Assembly (NCBI RefSeq): GCF_001713455.1
Contig: NZ_CP016463.1
Coordinates: 434,001 to 498,000, forward strand
Length of the DNA stretch: 64,000 nucleotides
Reading direction: 5' to 3'
Source of the DNA: Bosea sp. RAC05
GTDB taxonomy: Bacteria > Pseudomonadota > Alphaproteobacteria > Rhizobiales > Beijerinckiaceae
Of this stretch, positions 47,470-55,772 are shown one piece after another (within the stretch, counting starts at the first letter, position 1; each line of letters begins with the position of its first letter). Under the pieces are notes generated by a model, which searched no databases, had not been told where the DNA came from, and saw nothing but the letters and a program-made list of their open reading frames with translations. The position numbers were made by a program, and so were the translations under genes.

Positions 47470-49382
47470 TGGACATGTCCCCAGAGACGAGGGTCGCGCG
47501 ATCAGCCGAGCGCCTGGCTCGTCTAGAGGGGCGCAGGGAAGCTCTCAGCCAGCGACGGGCAGTTCTGGAAAAGGACGTCGGCGAGGCCAAGGGTCGCCTT
47601 CTGGTCAAACGCGAGGTCGAGGAGTTCATCGACGAGATCCAGGCCGATGCCGGCCGACGCCAGATTGAATCCTTCGAGACGCTGCTGACCGCTCTCGTCG
47701 GCGAGGTTCTCCCCGGAGAGAAGCCGATTGCGATGACGCTTTCGACCGAGCGCGGCATGCCGGCGCTCGACATTTCGTCGCGGCATCCCAGCGGCGCGCT
47801 GGAGGACATTTTCCGTAACCAGGGTGGCGCGCTGACAAACGTCGTCAGCATGGGCCTTCGACTGGCTGCGGTCGTGAAATCGGGCCTTGCTCGCTTCGTG
47901 GCCCTCGACGAGGCCGACTGCTGGATCATCCCAGACCGGGTACCGAGCTTCTACCGTGTCCTCCAGGACGCCGCGTCGCGCCTCGATATCCAGTGTCTCG
48001 TGGTGTCGCATCACGACGAGAAGTACATCGACGCCGGCGTTCGCATCTCACGCGTCAGCGGCAAGCGCATGGAGCACTCCGAGGTCAACTCGGGCGAACC
48101 CGACCCATCCTGGTCGGACGAAGCCGAAGGCCTTCGCTACATCCGACTCGTCAACTTCCAGGCCTTCCCGGACGCGACGTTGCACCTGGGACCGGGCATG
48201 AACGTCGTCGTCGGCGCCAACAACCTCGGCAAGTCGGTCTTCGTCCGGGCGCTGCGCGCGCTCTTCCTCGGCGAGACCGATGACGGTCAGATCCGGCACG
48301 GCACGAAGATGGCTGTCGTGGAGGTTGGACTGCGCCACAACCGGATCCTGCGGTTCAGCCGGCAGCCAGGCCGCAACCCCGTCAATCTCTGGACGCTGCT
48401 CGACGCGAGCGGTGCGATCGTGACCGATAACGGCATCCATCACGAGACGGGTGGGCGTGAGCCGCCTGCATGGCTTCAGGACGCCTTCGCCATCAGGCGC
48501 ATCGATGGCATGGACGTGCATCTCTCCACCCAGAAGCAACCGGTCTTTCTGCTCGACGAACCTCCATCCCGTCGCGCCAACGTGCTCTCGGTTGGTCGTG
48601 AGTCTGGCTATGCCCGCTCCATGCTGGCCATCCACAAGGAGCGCTGCACGCGCGACCAGTCCGTTGTCCGTGAAGGCGAGAAGGAACTCGGGCTGCTGAT
48701 CGACCAATCTAAGAAGCTCGATCAATGTCCTGATATTGCAGAGAAACTTCAGGCTGCCAGAGTCACCTTGGCCGATCTGGCGCAGACGGGGGCAGATCTG
48801 AAATGCCTCCAGGATCTGGTGCAGACCCTGGCATCTGCCAGGCAAGCCGCGCACAGGACGGCCTCGCGCCAGAGCATCCTGCGTAGACTTCCCGATGCAG
48901 GCATGCTGGTCGATATCCAGGCTGACGGCGTCACGGCCGAAGCCATCGAGACCATTTCGTCAGCCATCGTCGCGTCGGTCTCTTGGCGCAGCCTGGCGGC
49001 CAAGCGCGCACAGATCCTCGACACCTTGCCCGAGGTGCCGGTGTTCGAAAGCATCGAGCGCTATACCGAGTGCATCAGAACCCTTTACGGGCTGCAGCAT
49101 CAGTTCGACAGCACAGCGGCCAATGGCGCCATTCTCGGTGCGTTGCCCGATGTCCCTGAAGTGGTCTCGGAGGAGGCGACCGAGGTCGCAGCATCGACGA
49201 TCGCGAAACTGAGGCAGGCGAAACGCGAACGAGCGGCCGAGGAGGCGCGTCTGCGAATTCAGGAACAGCAACTCAACGAGGAAGCCGAGGCTCTGGCTGC
49301 CGAGTTCGGCGCGAGTTGCCCGACCTGTGGCGGCGCCTTCGATGCCGGCCATGTCTTCGAACACAAGGAACTCGCGGCATGA
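47469..49382 (+). CDS. Rad50/SbcC-like ATPase with permuted domain order
   Basis: 637 residues. Order: N-terminal coiled coil (1-70); the ATPase lobe usually found last, with a signature-like NQGGALTNVVSMGLRLA (118 on), Walker B RFVALDEAD (Asp147, Glu148) and His181; then the lobe usually found first, IRLVNFQAF and Walker A GANNLGKS (249-256); a second helical region (400-610); and a zinc-hook CPTC (617-620) at the very C terminus. In Rad50/SbcC the order is Walker A lobe, coil, hook, coil, Walker B lobe. Cotranscribed with the Mre11-like nuclease, whose start overlaps its stop (ATGA). Confidence 0.85.
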   Translation: MDMSPETRVARSAERLARLEGRREALSQRRAVLEKDVGEAKGRLLVKREVEEFIDEIQADAGRRQIESFETLLTALVGEVLPGEKPIAMTLSTERGMPALDISSRHPSGALEDIFRNQGGALTNVVSMGLRLAAVVKSGLARFVALDEADCWIIPDRVPSFYRVLQDAASRLDIQCLVVSHHDEKYIDAGVRISRVSGKRMEHSEVNSGEPDPSWSDEAEGLRYIRLVNFQAFPDATLHLGPGMNVVVGANNLGKSVFVRALRALFLGETDDGQIRHGTKMAVVEVGLRHNRILRFSRQPGRNPVNLWTLLDASGAIVTDNGIHHETGGREPPAWLQDAFAIRRIDGMDVHLSTQKQPVFLLDEPPSRRANVLSVGRESGYARSMLAIHKERCTRDQSVVREGEKELGLLIDQSKKLDQCPDIAEKLQAARVTLADLAQTGADLKCLQDLVQTLASARQAAHRTASRQSILRRLPDAGMLVDIQADGVTAEAIETISSAIVASVSWRSLAAKRAQILDTLPEVPVFESIERYTECIRTLYGLQHQFDSTAANGAILGALPDVPEVVSEEATEVAASTIAKLRQAKRERAAEEARLRIQEQQLNEEAEALAAEFGASCPTCGGAFDAGHVFEHKELAA

Positions 49383-50380
49383 TCGTCTCGGGTCACCTCC
49401 TCTACGCCGAACCAATCAAGGTCAGCGGGCTCCTGCTCGTGGGCGACCCGCATGTGTCATCGAAACGGCCAGGCCGCCGCAAGGATGCGACGTGGCCTGA
49501 TCCCATCTTGCGCAAGCTCGAATTCTGCGTGGAGACCGCCAATGCGCGCGGTCTCGCGATGCTCTTGCTGGGGGATCTCTTCGACGAGAGCCTCGAGGAG
49601 GATGAAGCGCTGAAGACCAGGGTCTCGCGCATCCTGAAAGCTGCAGTGATCCCGCCGATTGCCAATGTCGGCAACCACGACAAGGCCAATGCGAAGCTGT
49701 CGGATTGTGACTCGCTGTCGTTCCTTGCGGTCAACGACGCTCTCGATGTGATCCGCGATTCTGGGCCCGTCTGCACCTTCGATATCGATGGGATGCTTCT
49801 GGGACTTGGGATGACACCCTACGGGCAGGACATCCCGACGGACGTGACTGGCCAGTTCGAGGGCGTGAACGCGGTGATGTGGTGCACCCATCACGACATC
49901 GCATTCGACGAGACCTATCCCAAGGCCGTCCATCCGTTCCCGATCGCCGGCTGCAAGATCGTCGTCAACGGGCATGTCCATGCGCGCAAGAAGCCGGTCA
50001 GAGCCGGCGAGACGATGTGGCTGAACCCAGGCAACATCAATCGTCAGTCAGTGGATCTGATCGATCATGTTCCGGCAGCCTGGGTGCTCGACGGTCGCTC
50101 GAATTTCGAACCGGTCGAGCTGCCGCATGGGGTCGACGTCTTTGATCTGACAGGTCGGCTTGTCGATCCATCGACACCGGAGGAAGTCGCAGCCAGCGTC
50201 GAGTCAGCCTTCGTCACGATCCTGAAGGCCCAGGAATCCATCGACAGCGTTGCCAGCGACGACGGAGCGATGATCCGTGAGGACATCGAGGCCAAATTCG
50301 AGCGAGACAAGACGCCGACTGACATCCGGGCTATCATCAATTCGCTTCTCTCGGAAGCAATCAGCCGCCGCGCCGCCTGA
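49379..50380 (+). CDS. Mre11/SbcD-like nuclease, 333 aa
   Basis: Metallophosphoesterase motifs in order: VGDPHVS, LLGDLFDES, NVGNHDK, CTHHD, NGHVHA. The layout and partner gene match Mre11/SbcD and T4 gp47, which with the Rad50-like ATPase trim DNA ends and open hairpins. Residues ~240-333 form a helical tail that may bind the ATPase coil. The ATG overlaps the ATPase stop, a sign of a stoichiometric complex. Likely a replication or recombination function of the element. Confidence 0.87.
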   Translation: MIVSGHLLYAEPIKVSGLLLVGDPHVSSKRPGRRKDATWPDPILRKLEFCVETANARGLAMLLLGDLFDESLEEDEALKTRVSRILKAAVIPPIANVGNHDKANAKLSDCDSLSFLAVNDALDVIRDSGPVCTFDIDGMLLGLGMTPYGQDIPTDVTGQFEGVNAVMWCTHHDIAFDETYPKAVHPFPIAGCKIVVNGHVHARKKPVRAGETMWLNPGNINRQSVDLIDHVPAAWVLDGRSNFEPVELPHGVDVFDLTGRLVDPSTPEEVAASVESAFVTILKAQESIDSVASDDGAMIREDIEAKFERDKTPTDIRAIINSLLSEAISRRAA

Positions 50381-50818
50381 TCATCTAGGCGACATGGCCG
50401 AGTGCTCCGTCACGGTGTCACCCAGGACCTCGGCGACCTCTGCCGGCATGCTGTCGATCTGGTTGTAGGGGCCGAGCTTACGGCGGCCGCCTTCGACCAC
50501 CATTGACGCCTCGTAGTGATCGACCTGGTTGGCCCCATCGACGAAGGTCAGGTGAATCTGCTCGACATCACCATGCCGCGGGCTGGCGACTGCAAGTGCG
50601 AACCGGGTGCCGCGGTGGCTGCTGATGTATTCGCGCGCCGAGTTCAGCATGGTCGCACGATCGACCTCGTTCATGAGGGGAACGATGGCGAGCTCGCCGC
50701 GGGGCATGTCGACGAACAACACCGCGCGATAGGGCAGATGGTCCTGATTGCCGAACGAATCCGTCGCAAACGCCATCGCTTGGGCGAGTATATCGTGTGA
50801 TGTGACGGGCACGATCAT
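50381..50818 (-). CDS. Hypothetical protein, 145 aa
   Basis: MIVPVTSHDILAQAMAFATD, then HLPYRAVLFVDMPRGELAIV: an alpha/beta domain of unknown family. It ends directly against the Mre11-like gene. No motif recognised. Confidence 0.65.
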   Translation of the reverse strand: MIVPVTSHDILAQAMAFATDSFGNQDHLPYRAVLFVDMPRGELAIVPLMNEVDRATMLNSAREYISSHRGTRFALAVASPRHGDVEQIHLTFVDGANQVDHYEASMVVEGGRRKLGPYNQIDSMPAEVAEVLGDTVTEHSAMSPR

Positions 50819-51030
50819 GCCAAAGCCCTCGACGGTGCCGGGCTAAGACGTCATTCGCGACGTTGACCGAACCGGTGACCCTCTCGCCTACATGGCTCGC
50901 CTGATCAAGGGGATCCATTGTGGCGCAGATCATCCGTGGGGCAGGCAAAAGGCGAAGCGAGTCAGCCAGAACACGAACTACACGGCCGAGAATGCCGCGT
51001 CGCGAAAGCCGCTACAAGGGATGGTGACGT

Positions 51031-51054
51031 CCTGAGGCAGTTCAGTGCCTCAGG
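51031..51054. terminator. Hairpin downstream of the 385-aa gene
   Basis: A perfect 9-bp stem CCTGAGGCA / TGCCTCAGG with loop GTTCAG, 19 bases past the stop of the minus-strand gene. No T-tract. Confidence 0.5.
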
Positions 51055-51072
51055 AATCGTCCGGACGAGAGA

Positions 51073-52227
51073 TCAAATGACCCCTTCGGAGACGAGCTTG
51101 GCCCCTGAGATCGGCAGGTTGCCATAGACCTTCACCGTCTTGACTGAGGCCGGGTCCACGGAGACGTCCACCGGCAGGGGATTTTCTCCGATGGTCTCGC
51201 CATGGGCCTTGAGTGATTTGACACCCTTGAGCGGAGCACCCCCTTCGAGCGCGTGGCCTGTCTCGGCGACCTCGAAGACCTTGCCGCCCTTGGAGACGTG
51301 CGTGGCATAGGATTCCGGCAGGGCAGGGGCGTTTGTGCCGGTGATATCTGCCCAGCTCTCCGCGTTGGCGATCGCGACGAAGCACCTGGATTTCGCAGCC
51401 GACCAGTGCTGCGGCTCGATCGGCGAGACGTAGATCTCCTGCTTCATCTGGCCGCCGGCAGCCAGACCCATATCGAGCTTCCGAGGCGCCGGGGAGCGCA
51501 TCGTGGCATCGACGCTGGCCATGGCACGCAGTGGCGAGCCGACCTTGAACGACGACGGTGACAGGGACGGGCCGTCGCTGGAAGGAGCTGCGGAGAACAG
51601 GACGCCCGGCTCATCGAAGCCCGATGCCATGACCGCAAAAGAGCTGTCATAGGAAGCCCGCCGCGGCAGCTTGGGCACCTTGGTGAAGTGGGCAGGCAGA
51701 AGCGGTTTGACGAGGATCTGCAGGCCTCCATGGTCCTCCTTGCCGGTGACCTGGCCTTCGACGGTGTAGCCCTGGCCGAGTGGCATCGCGACGAACTGCC
51801 GGATGACGCCCTTGCCGATGCAGATCCCGTCCATCCACATCTGACCTGGCACCTGCATGAAGTCCTGATCGTCACCGAAGGCGAGGTCCTCGGACCAGGG
51901 CTTGCCAGTGACCGCGTTGACCTTGCCGACGCAGACCTTCACCGCCATCGGGTAGCCGCCGGGCGAATGGAACGACATCCACATGGCTTCGGTCTGGTGC
52001 ATCGGCAGAACGATGCCGCCGCGCTTCAGCCAGTTGGCCGGGATCTTGTCCTTGGGCAGGTCGTGGATATCGCGCAGCGGGAACGAGCCCAGCGAAGGCG
52101 GCAGAGAATGGACGTGAGCGTCCTCAGGCAGCCGGTTGGTCCGGTGGAAGTCGATCTCCAGCACCGCGTCAGGGTGGATCTCGGGGAATTCGAAAATCAG
52201 GCGGTTGTTCTTCAAGCCCACGGCCAT
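51073..52227 (-). CDS. Conserved hypothetical protein of a widespread family, 384 aa
   Basis: FHRTNRLPEDAHVHSLPPSL, then FPLRDIHDLP, RGGIVLPMHQTEAMWMSF, YPMAVKVCVGKVNAVTG and KGVIRQFVAMPLGQGYTVEG match a family I know only as hypothetical, found in many actinobacteria and proteobacteria; the first ~180 residues are the conserved part. The second half is specific and strand-rich. No catalytic motif. It lies 13 bases after the XRE regulator gene, so probably shares its promoter. Confidence 0.75.
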   Translation of the reverse strand: MAVGLKNNRLIFEFPEIHPDAVLEIDFHRTNRLPEDAHVHSLPPSLGSFPLRDIHDLPKDKIPANWLKRGGIVLPMHQTEAMWMSFHSPGGYPMAVKVCVGKVNAVTGKPWSEDLAFGDDQDFMQVPGQMWMDGICIGKGVIRQFVAMPLGQGYTVEGQVTGKEDHGGLQILVKPLLPAHFTKVPKLPRRASYDSSFAVMASGFDEPGVLFSAAPSSDGPSLSPSSFKVGSPLRAMASVDATMRSPAPRKLDMGLAAGGQMKQEIYVSPIEPQHWSAAKSRCFVAIANAESWADITGTNAPALPESYATHVSKGGKVFEVAETGHALEGGAPLKGVKSLKAHGETIGENPLPVDVSVDPASVKTVKVYGNLPISGAKLVSEGVI

Positions 52228-52240
52228 GTGCAGATCTCCC

Positions 52241-52591
52241 TCACCACTCGCCTTCGTCGATCATCTTCATCACCTGCTCGACTCGTTCCGGTGACGCGGT
52301 CGCCAGGCGCTCGACGAGGCCTCGCAACTCCGGACGGCCCAGGAGAACGTCCCGCAACTCGGAAGAAAGCCGACCCGACTGGATGACGAGTTCGCCCGGG
52401 TCCGCCCCGAGGTCCTCCGCGATCCTCCTGATCGTCTGCTCTTCCGGAACGAGCTCGCCATTTTCGATCTGCGACATGGCGCTGGGCGAAAGCCCCACGC
52501 GTGCAGCGACAGCGCGCAGCGAGAAACTGCGACCTTCCGCTTCCTGTCGACGTTGCCGGGCCGCGCGAACGGCCTGGGAGAAGATGCTCAT
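52241..52591 (-). CDS. XRE-family helix-turn-helix regulator, 116 aa
   Basis: FSLRAVAARVGLSPSAMSQI then PEEQTIRRIAEDLG is a Cro/C1-type HTH (residues 22-75). The C terminus is a short helical segment (LRGLVERLATASPERVEQVM), suited to dimerisation. Tandem palindromes start 9 bases upstream of its start codon, so it is probably a repressor of itself and the divergent gene. Confidence 0.85.
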   Translation of the reverse strand: MSIFSQAVRAARQRRQEAEGRSFSLRAVAARVGLSPSAMSQIENGELVPEEQTIRRIAEDLGADPGELVIQSGRLSSELRDVLLGRPELRGLVERLATASPERVEQVMKMIDEGEW

Positions 52592-52599
52592 GGCAGAGT

Positions 52600-52636
52600 G
52601 TTCACCAAGTGATGAACTGTTCAGTAAATGGTGAAC
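52600..52636. promoter_or_regulatory. Tandem 18-bp operators between divergent genes
   Basis: GTTCACCAAGTGATGAAC and GTTCAGTAAATGGTGAAC, each GTTCA-N8-TGAAC, separated by one base. Likely sites for the XRE repressor encoded next to them; centres are 19 bp apart, so two dimers could bind side by side. Confidence 0.75.
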
Positions 52637-52773
52637 ATGCAGCTGTCAACCTGGGCAGCTCATTCGACACGCGATGACGATTGTTGCGTCGGAGCGGGGT
52701 ATGTCGATTATCGACACCGGTCGGTTGCCCTTCATGGCCGCAACACCGGAGGAGCCCCGAAGTCGAGACGGCC

Positions 52774-54108
52774 ATGACCGAGACTGACATCTACAGCGCC
52801 GAGAGCGATCTGAATGCCGTCTGGGTCCACCAGAACGGGGAGTGCGTGGCCCGCTTCGGGCGCGCCGCCTATGAGGTGTTCAGTGCCGGCGAGCCCCGCA
52901 AGATGGTCTTCCACGGCAGGCCGGCCTCTCTGGAGAACTGGCTAGCCTTCAAGGCGCATGTGGAAGCGGTTCATGGCTATCCAATCAGCGACGAACTGAC
53001 ACCGCACCGTTTCCACAAGGAGCTGGGGCTTGATGCTGCCTACCACTGCACGGGCTCTGTCTTCCGGGTGCCGCTTGCCGCGGTAAGCGACCTCAACAAT
53101 CCGTTCGAGACAGACGTCTGGGGCAGAGGTCAAACGACCAAGCGCGCGGTCCGAGAAGCCATCGAGCGAGCTGACTTCGCCGCAACCCACATCAACATGG
53201 GCGTCCGCCACATGGTGCCGCCGGGCTGGGATGCCCGACGCATTGCCTATCTGGTCGAGCACAGGGACGAGACGCCCATCTCGATCGAGGTCCACAGCCT
53301 GGATGGATCTTTCACGATCCAGGACGGATTTCATCGGCTCGCGGCCGCGATCTACCGTGGTGACAGCCATATCGACATCGAGCTCGGCGGGTATGTTTCC
53401 GGCTGGGACCAGTCGTTCCCCGAGCGTACCACCATCCAGCAACCGCGCCCTCGACCGGGGGAAGAAGACCTCACGCTCGACGAAGTCGTCGCCTACCGCC
53501 TCGAACTGGCGAAGGCGCATCTGGGTTGGACGAAGCCACGCATCGACGCCTTTTGGCAGGGCTTTGCCGATCACAAGGCCGGGAAGAAAGACGTCAGTCG
53601 GCTCGGGCACCGCGACGAATATGCCTCCTTTGACGATCAGCACTGCTCGCCGGCCGAGCTCGATGCGCTTGGCTACCGCGATGGACTGCAGGCTGGCGAA
53701 GCCTTCGAGACTGAACTGCGCGATTATGCTCGCGACGATCTTGGCCTGCTCCAGGAGGTCAATGCCTGGGCAGCGAACTCCAACGGTGATTTCGATATCG
53801 ACGATGCCACCTGGACGGCGACGGCGGCCCAACCGATCAACCTGTTCCTCGCGGTGATGACGAGGCAGCAATGGATCGACTGGCTTGTTGAGGAAGACCG
53901 GGCCGCGAAAGCAGATGGCCGCTATGGGTATGCCCACCTGCTGATCCAGAACACCAACTCCCACATCGTGCATGTCGCATACGAAGACGGTCGCGTCGAC
54001 GTTTGGGGCGGCTTTCACCGGATTGCCGCCGCCATGCTTCGCGGAGACCTCAACATCCCGGCCATCGAGGGCCGCCCTGCGCCTGCCCTGGCTTACGCGG
54101 CGCGCTGA
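52774..54108 (+). CDS. Protein with two ParB-like DGFHR motifs, 444 aa
   Basis: Start at the ATG giving MTETDIYSAESDLN. Residues ~185-215 read SIEVHSLDGSFTIQDGFHRL, followed by AAAIYRGD; the C terminus repeats this as VWGGFHRIAAAMLRGD. The G-x-H-R-x-A-A-A element resembles the ParB/sulfiredoxin motif, used by ParB for CTP and by relatives for nucleotide chemistry. Two copies in one chain suggest an internal duplication. Divergent from the XRE gene, with shared operators. Activity is unknown. Confidence 0.6.
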   Translation: MTETDIYSAESDLNAVWVHQNGECVARFGRAAYEVFSAGEPRKMVFHGRPASLENWLAFKAHVEAVHGYPISDELTPHRFHKELGLDAAYHCTGSVFRVPLAAVSDLNNPFETDVWGRGQTTKRAVREAIERADFAATHINMGVRHMVPPGWDARRIAYLVEHRDETPISIEVHSLDGSFTIQDGFHRLAAAIYRGDSHIDIELGGYVSGWDQSFPERTTIQQPRPRPGEEDLTLDEVVAYRLELAKAHLGWTKPRIDAFWQGFADHKAGKKDVSRLGHRDEYASFDDQHCSPAELDALGYRDGLQAGEAFETELRDYARDDLGLLQEVNAWAANSNGDFDIDDATWTATAAQPINLFLAVMTRQQWIDWLVEEDRAAKADGRYGYAHLLIQNTNSHIVHVAYEDGRVDVWGGFHRIAAAMLRGDLNIPAIEGRPAPALAYAAR

Positions 54109-54441
54109 ATTTTCAAGCCTGTGCAAGGCAGCCGCCGATCACCGCCCGTGATCGGCGGCCAACAAACGCACGATAGCTCGGTGAGAAGGCCCAGCTCTGC
54201 ATTGGGGCACAGGGATCTTTCATTCGAATTTTGAAGGATCAGTCAGCTCCAAAAGGAGTGCGATTTGGCTATCCAGATATTTCGCTTGACACCCCCTAGT
54301 GACTTTCAACGATCCCGCACATCATTCCTGCAGACAAGGAGTCGTTATCGAATCCTTGCTCCGGGCGCGATGAGCGTTCGGCGAACCCAACCACACCGCA
54401 ACCCTGAGCACACCGTTCCAGGGGTTCGCTAGGAGCACCAC
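54109..54441. other. Intergenic region upstream of the codon-biased gene
   Basis: Holds a 12-bp hairpin that ends the previous gene and a TTGACA near 54286 without a clear -10 box. I see no gene. Much of the stretch is AT-rich, fitting a strong promoter region. Confidence 0.5.
54131..54159. terminator. Hairpin after the ParB-motif gene
   Basis: A perfect 12-bp stem GCCGCCGATCAC / GTGATCGGCGGC with loop CGCCC; no T-tract. Confidence 0.6.
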
Positions 54442-55698
54442 ATGTCTCTCGCAGGTATCAAGCAGGCCTCCGCCGCCCGCGGCCGCAACTCGGCCTCCAC
54501 CGGCTACCCCAACGTCCTCGTCCAGGTGAAGGGCTTCAAGCTCCACGACAAGGCGAACCCGAACCCCGACAAGGACGTCCTGATCGGCGTGCTCGTGAAC
54601 GATGCCGACAGCCTCAAGGCGACCGTCGACGCCGAGGGCAACTACGCGACCGAGGTCGAGATCAAGGTCGAGTTCACGCCCGAGGAGCTGGAGAAGCTGC
54701 GCGCCAAGAAGACCGTGAAGCACGGCGTCTTCGAGGTCGCCAAGGGCAAGAACAACAACGAGCCGGTCGCCGTCGGCCAGTTCGTCGCCTTCGATCGCTG
54801 CAAGATCCGCGGCAACCAGATCACGGCGGCCTTCGTCGATCGTCCGTTCGGCAAGCGCGGCATCTTCGACCCCAACTCGATGTACATCTTCACCAACGTC
54901 GACACCTCGGTTCGCAGCGAGCGCACGATCCCCGGCCGCGACGGCAACCCGGACCGCAGCGTCCAGACCGCCGTCGTGACCTTCTCGGACCAGTCGATCC
55001 CGTTCACCGGCCTCGACGGCTTCAAGGCAGCCATCGCCCAGGCGGTCGCGGCCTCCGAGGTCTACATGGACGAGGTCTCGGTCTACGTCCGCGGCCTGGA
55101 GACCGAAGACGGCGTCGTCACCCCGTTCTCGGAGGAGTTCATCCGCCGCTGGAACAAGGATGAGCAGCGCCCCGAGACCGCCGCGGAGTTCGCCGACCGG
55201 ATCCTGGCCGACGAGAACAAGAAGGACTTCGTCGCCGAAGCCATCGCCGGCAAGAACAACCAGATGTGGGAGGTCGTGCCGCAGGTGCGCATCGACTACG
55301 GCGCCAACTCGACGCATTCCGGCAAGATCGCTGCTCGCGAGAGCAACGAGAACGCGCCGCCGCTGACCGACGACCAGAAGCGCAAGCTCAACGACGCGGA
55401 GCGCTTCCGCATCGACCTGGGCGAGGGCTTCGAGTTCGGCCACGTCAAGTGCAACGTCCCGATGCAGCGCAAGATCGACGCCGACTCGACCGGCCGCTGG
55501 TTCGGCACCGGCGTTCGCCTCCTCGCCGGCTTCCCGCTGCGCATGGGCCGCCACGAGCTGGTGACCAACAACACGCCGCCGGAGATCGCCGCCGCGTTCG
55601 TCAAGAACGCCGAGGATCGCTACGCCAACCGCCGCAACACGAACCCGGCGGCCGAGAACGACGCGCCCGAGAACGACGCGCCCGGTCACACCATGTGA
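54442..55698 (+). CDS. Highly codon-biased protein, 418 aa, unknown family
   Basis: Codon usage is extreme: AAC, AAG, GAC, ATC and TTC nearly exclude their partners, as in highly expressed genes. The chain is soluble, with charged segments (DKANPNPDKDVLIGVLVNDA) and no membrane or enzyme motif. The C terminus is acidic and repetitive (AENDAPENDAPG), as in single-stranded-DNA-binding proteins, but I see no clear OB fold. Followed by a clear terminator, so monocistronic. A structural or DNA-binding protein made in quantity is the best guess. Confidence 0.8.
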   Translation: MSLAGIKQASAARGRNSASTGYPNVLVQVKGFKLHDKANPNPDKDVLIGVLVNDADSLKATVDAEGNYATEVEIKVEFTPEELEKLRAKKTVKHGVFEVAKGKNNNEPVAVGQFVAFDRCKIRGNQITAAFVDRPFGKRGIFDPNSMYIFTNVDTSVRSERTIPGRDGNPDRSVQTAVVTFSDQSIPFTGLDGFKAAIAQAVAASEVYMDEVSVYVRGLETEDGVVTPFSEEFIRRWNKDEQRPETAAEFADRILADENKKDFVAEAIAGKNNQMWEVVPQVRIDYGANSTHSGKIAARESNENAPPLTDDQKRKLNDAERFRIDLGEGFEFGHVKCNVPMQRKIDADSTGRWFGTGVRLLAGFPLRMGRHELVTNNTPPEIAAAFVKNAEDRYANRRNTNPAAENDAPENDAPGHTM

Positions 55699-55726
55699 TC
55701 TCGGCCTGAGATCTGAGAACTGACGG

Positions 55727-55752
55727 GGGCGGGCCACAAGCCCGCCCTTTTC
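55727..55752 (+). terminator. Terminator of the 418-aa gene
   Basis: An 8-bp stem GGGCGGGC / GCCCGCCC with loop CACAA, then TTTTCT. Confidence 0.85.
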
Positions 55753-55772
55753 TGTGGAGGGCGGAGAAGACG

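Noticed and set aside
52942..54126. A 394-codon minus-strand frame opposite the ParB-motif gene
   Set aside because: No ribosome site and no recognisable motif, while the plus-strand gene has good coding character.
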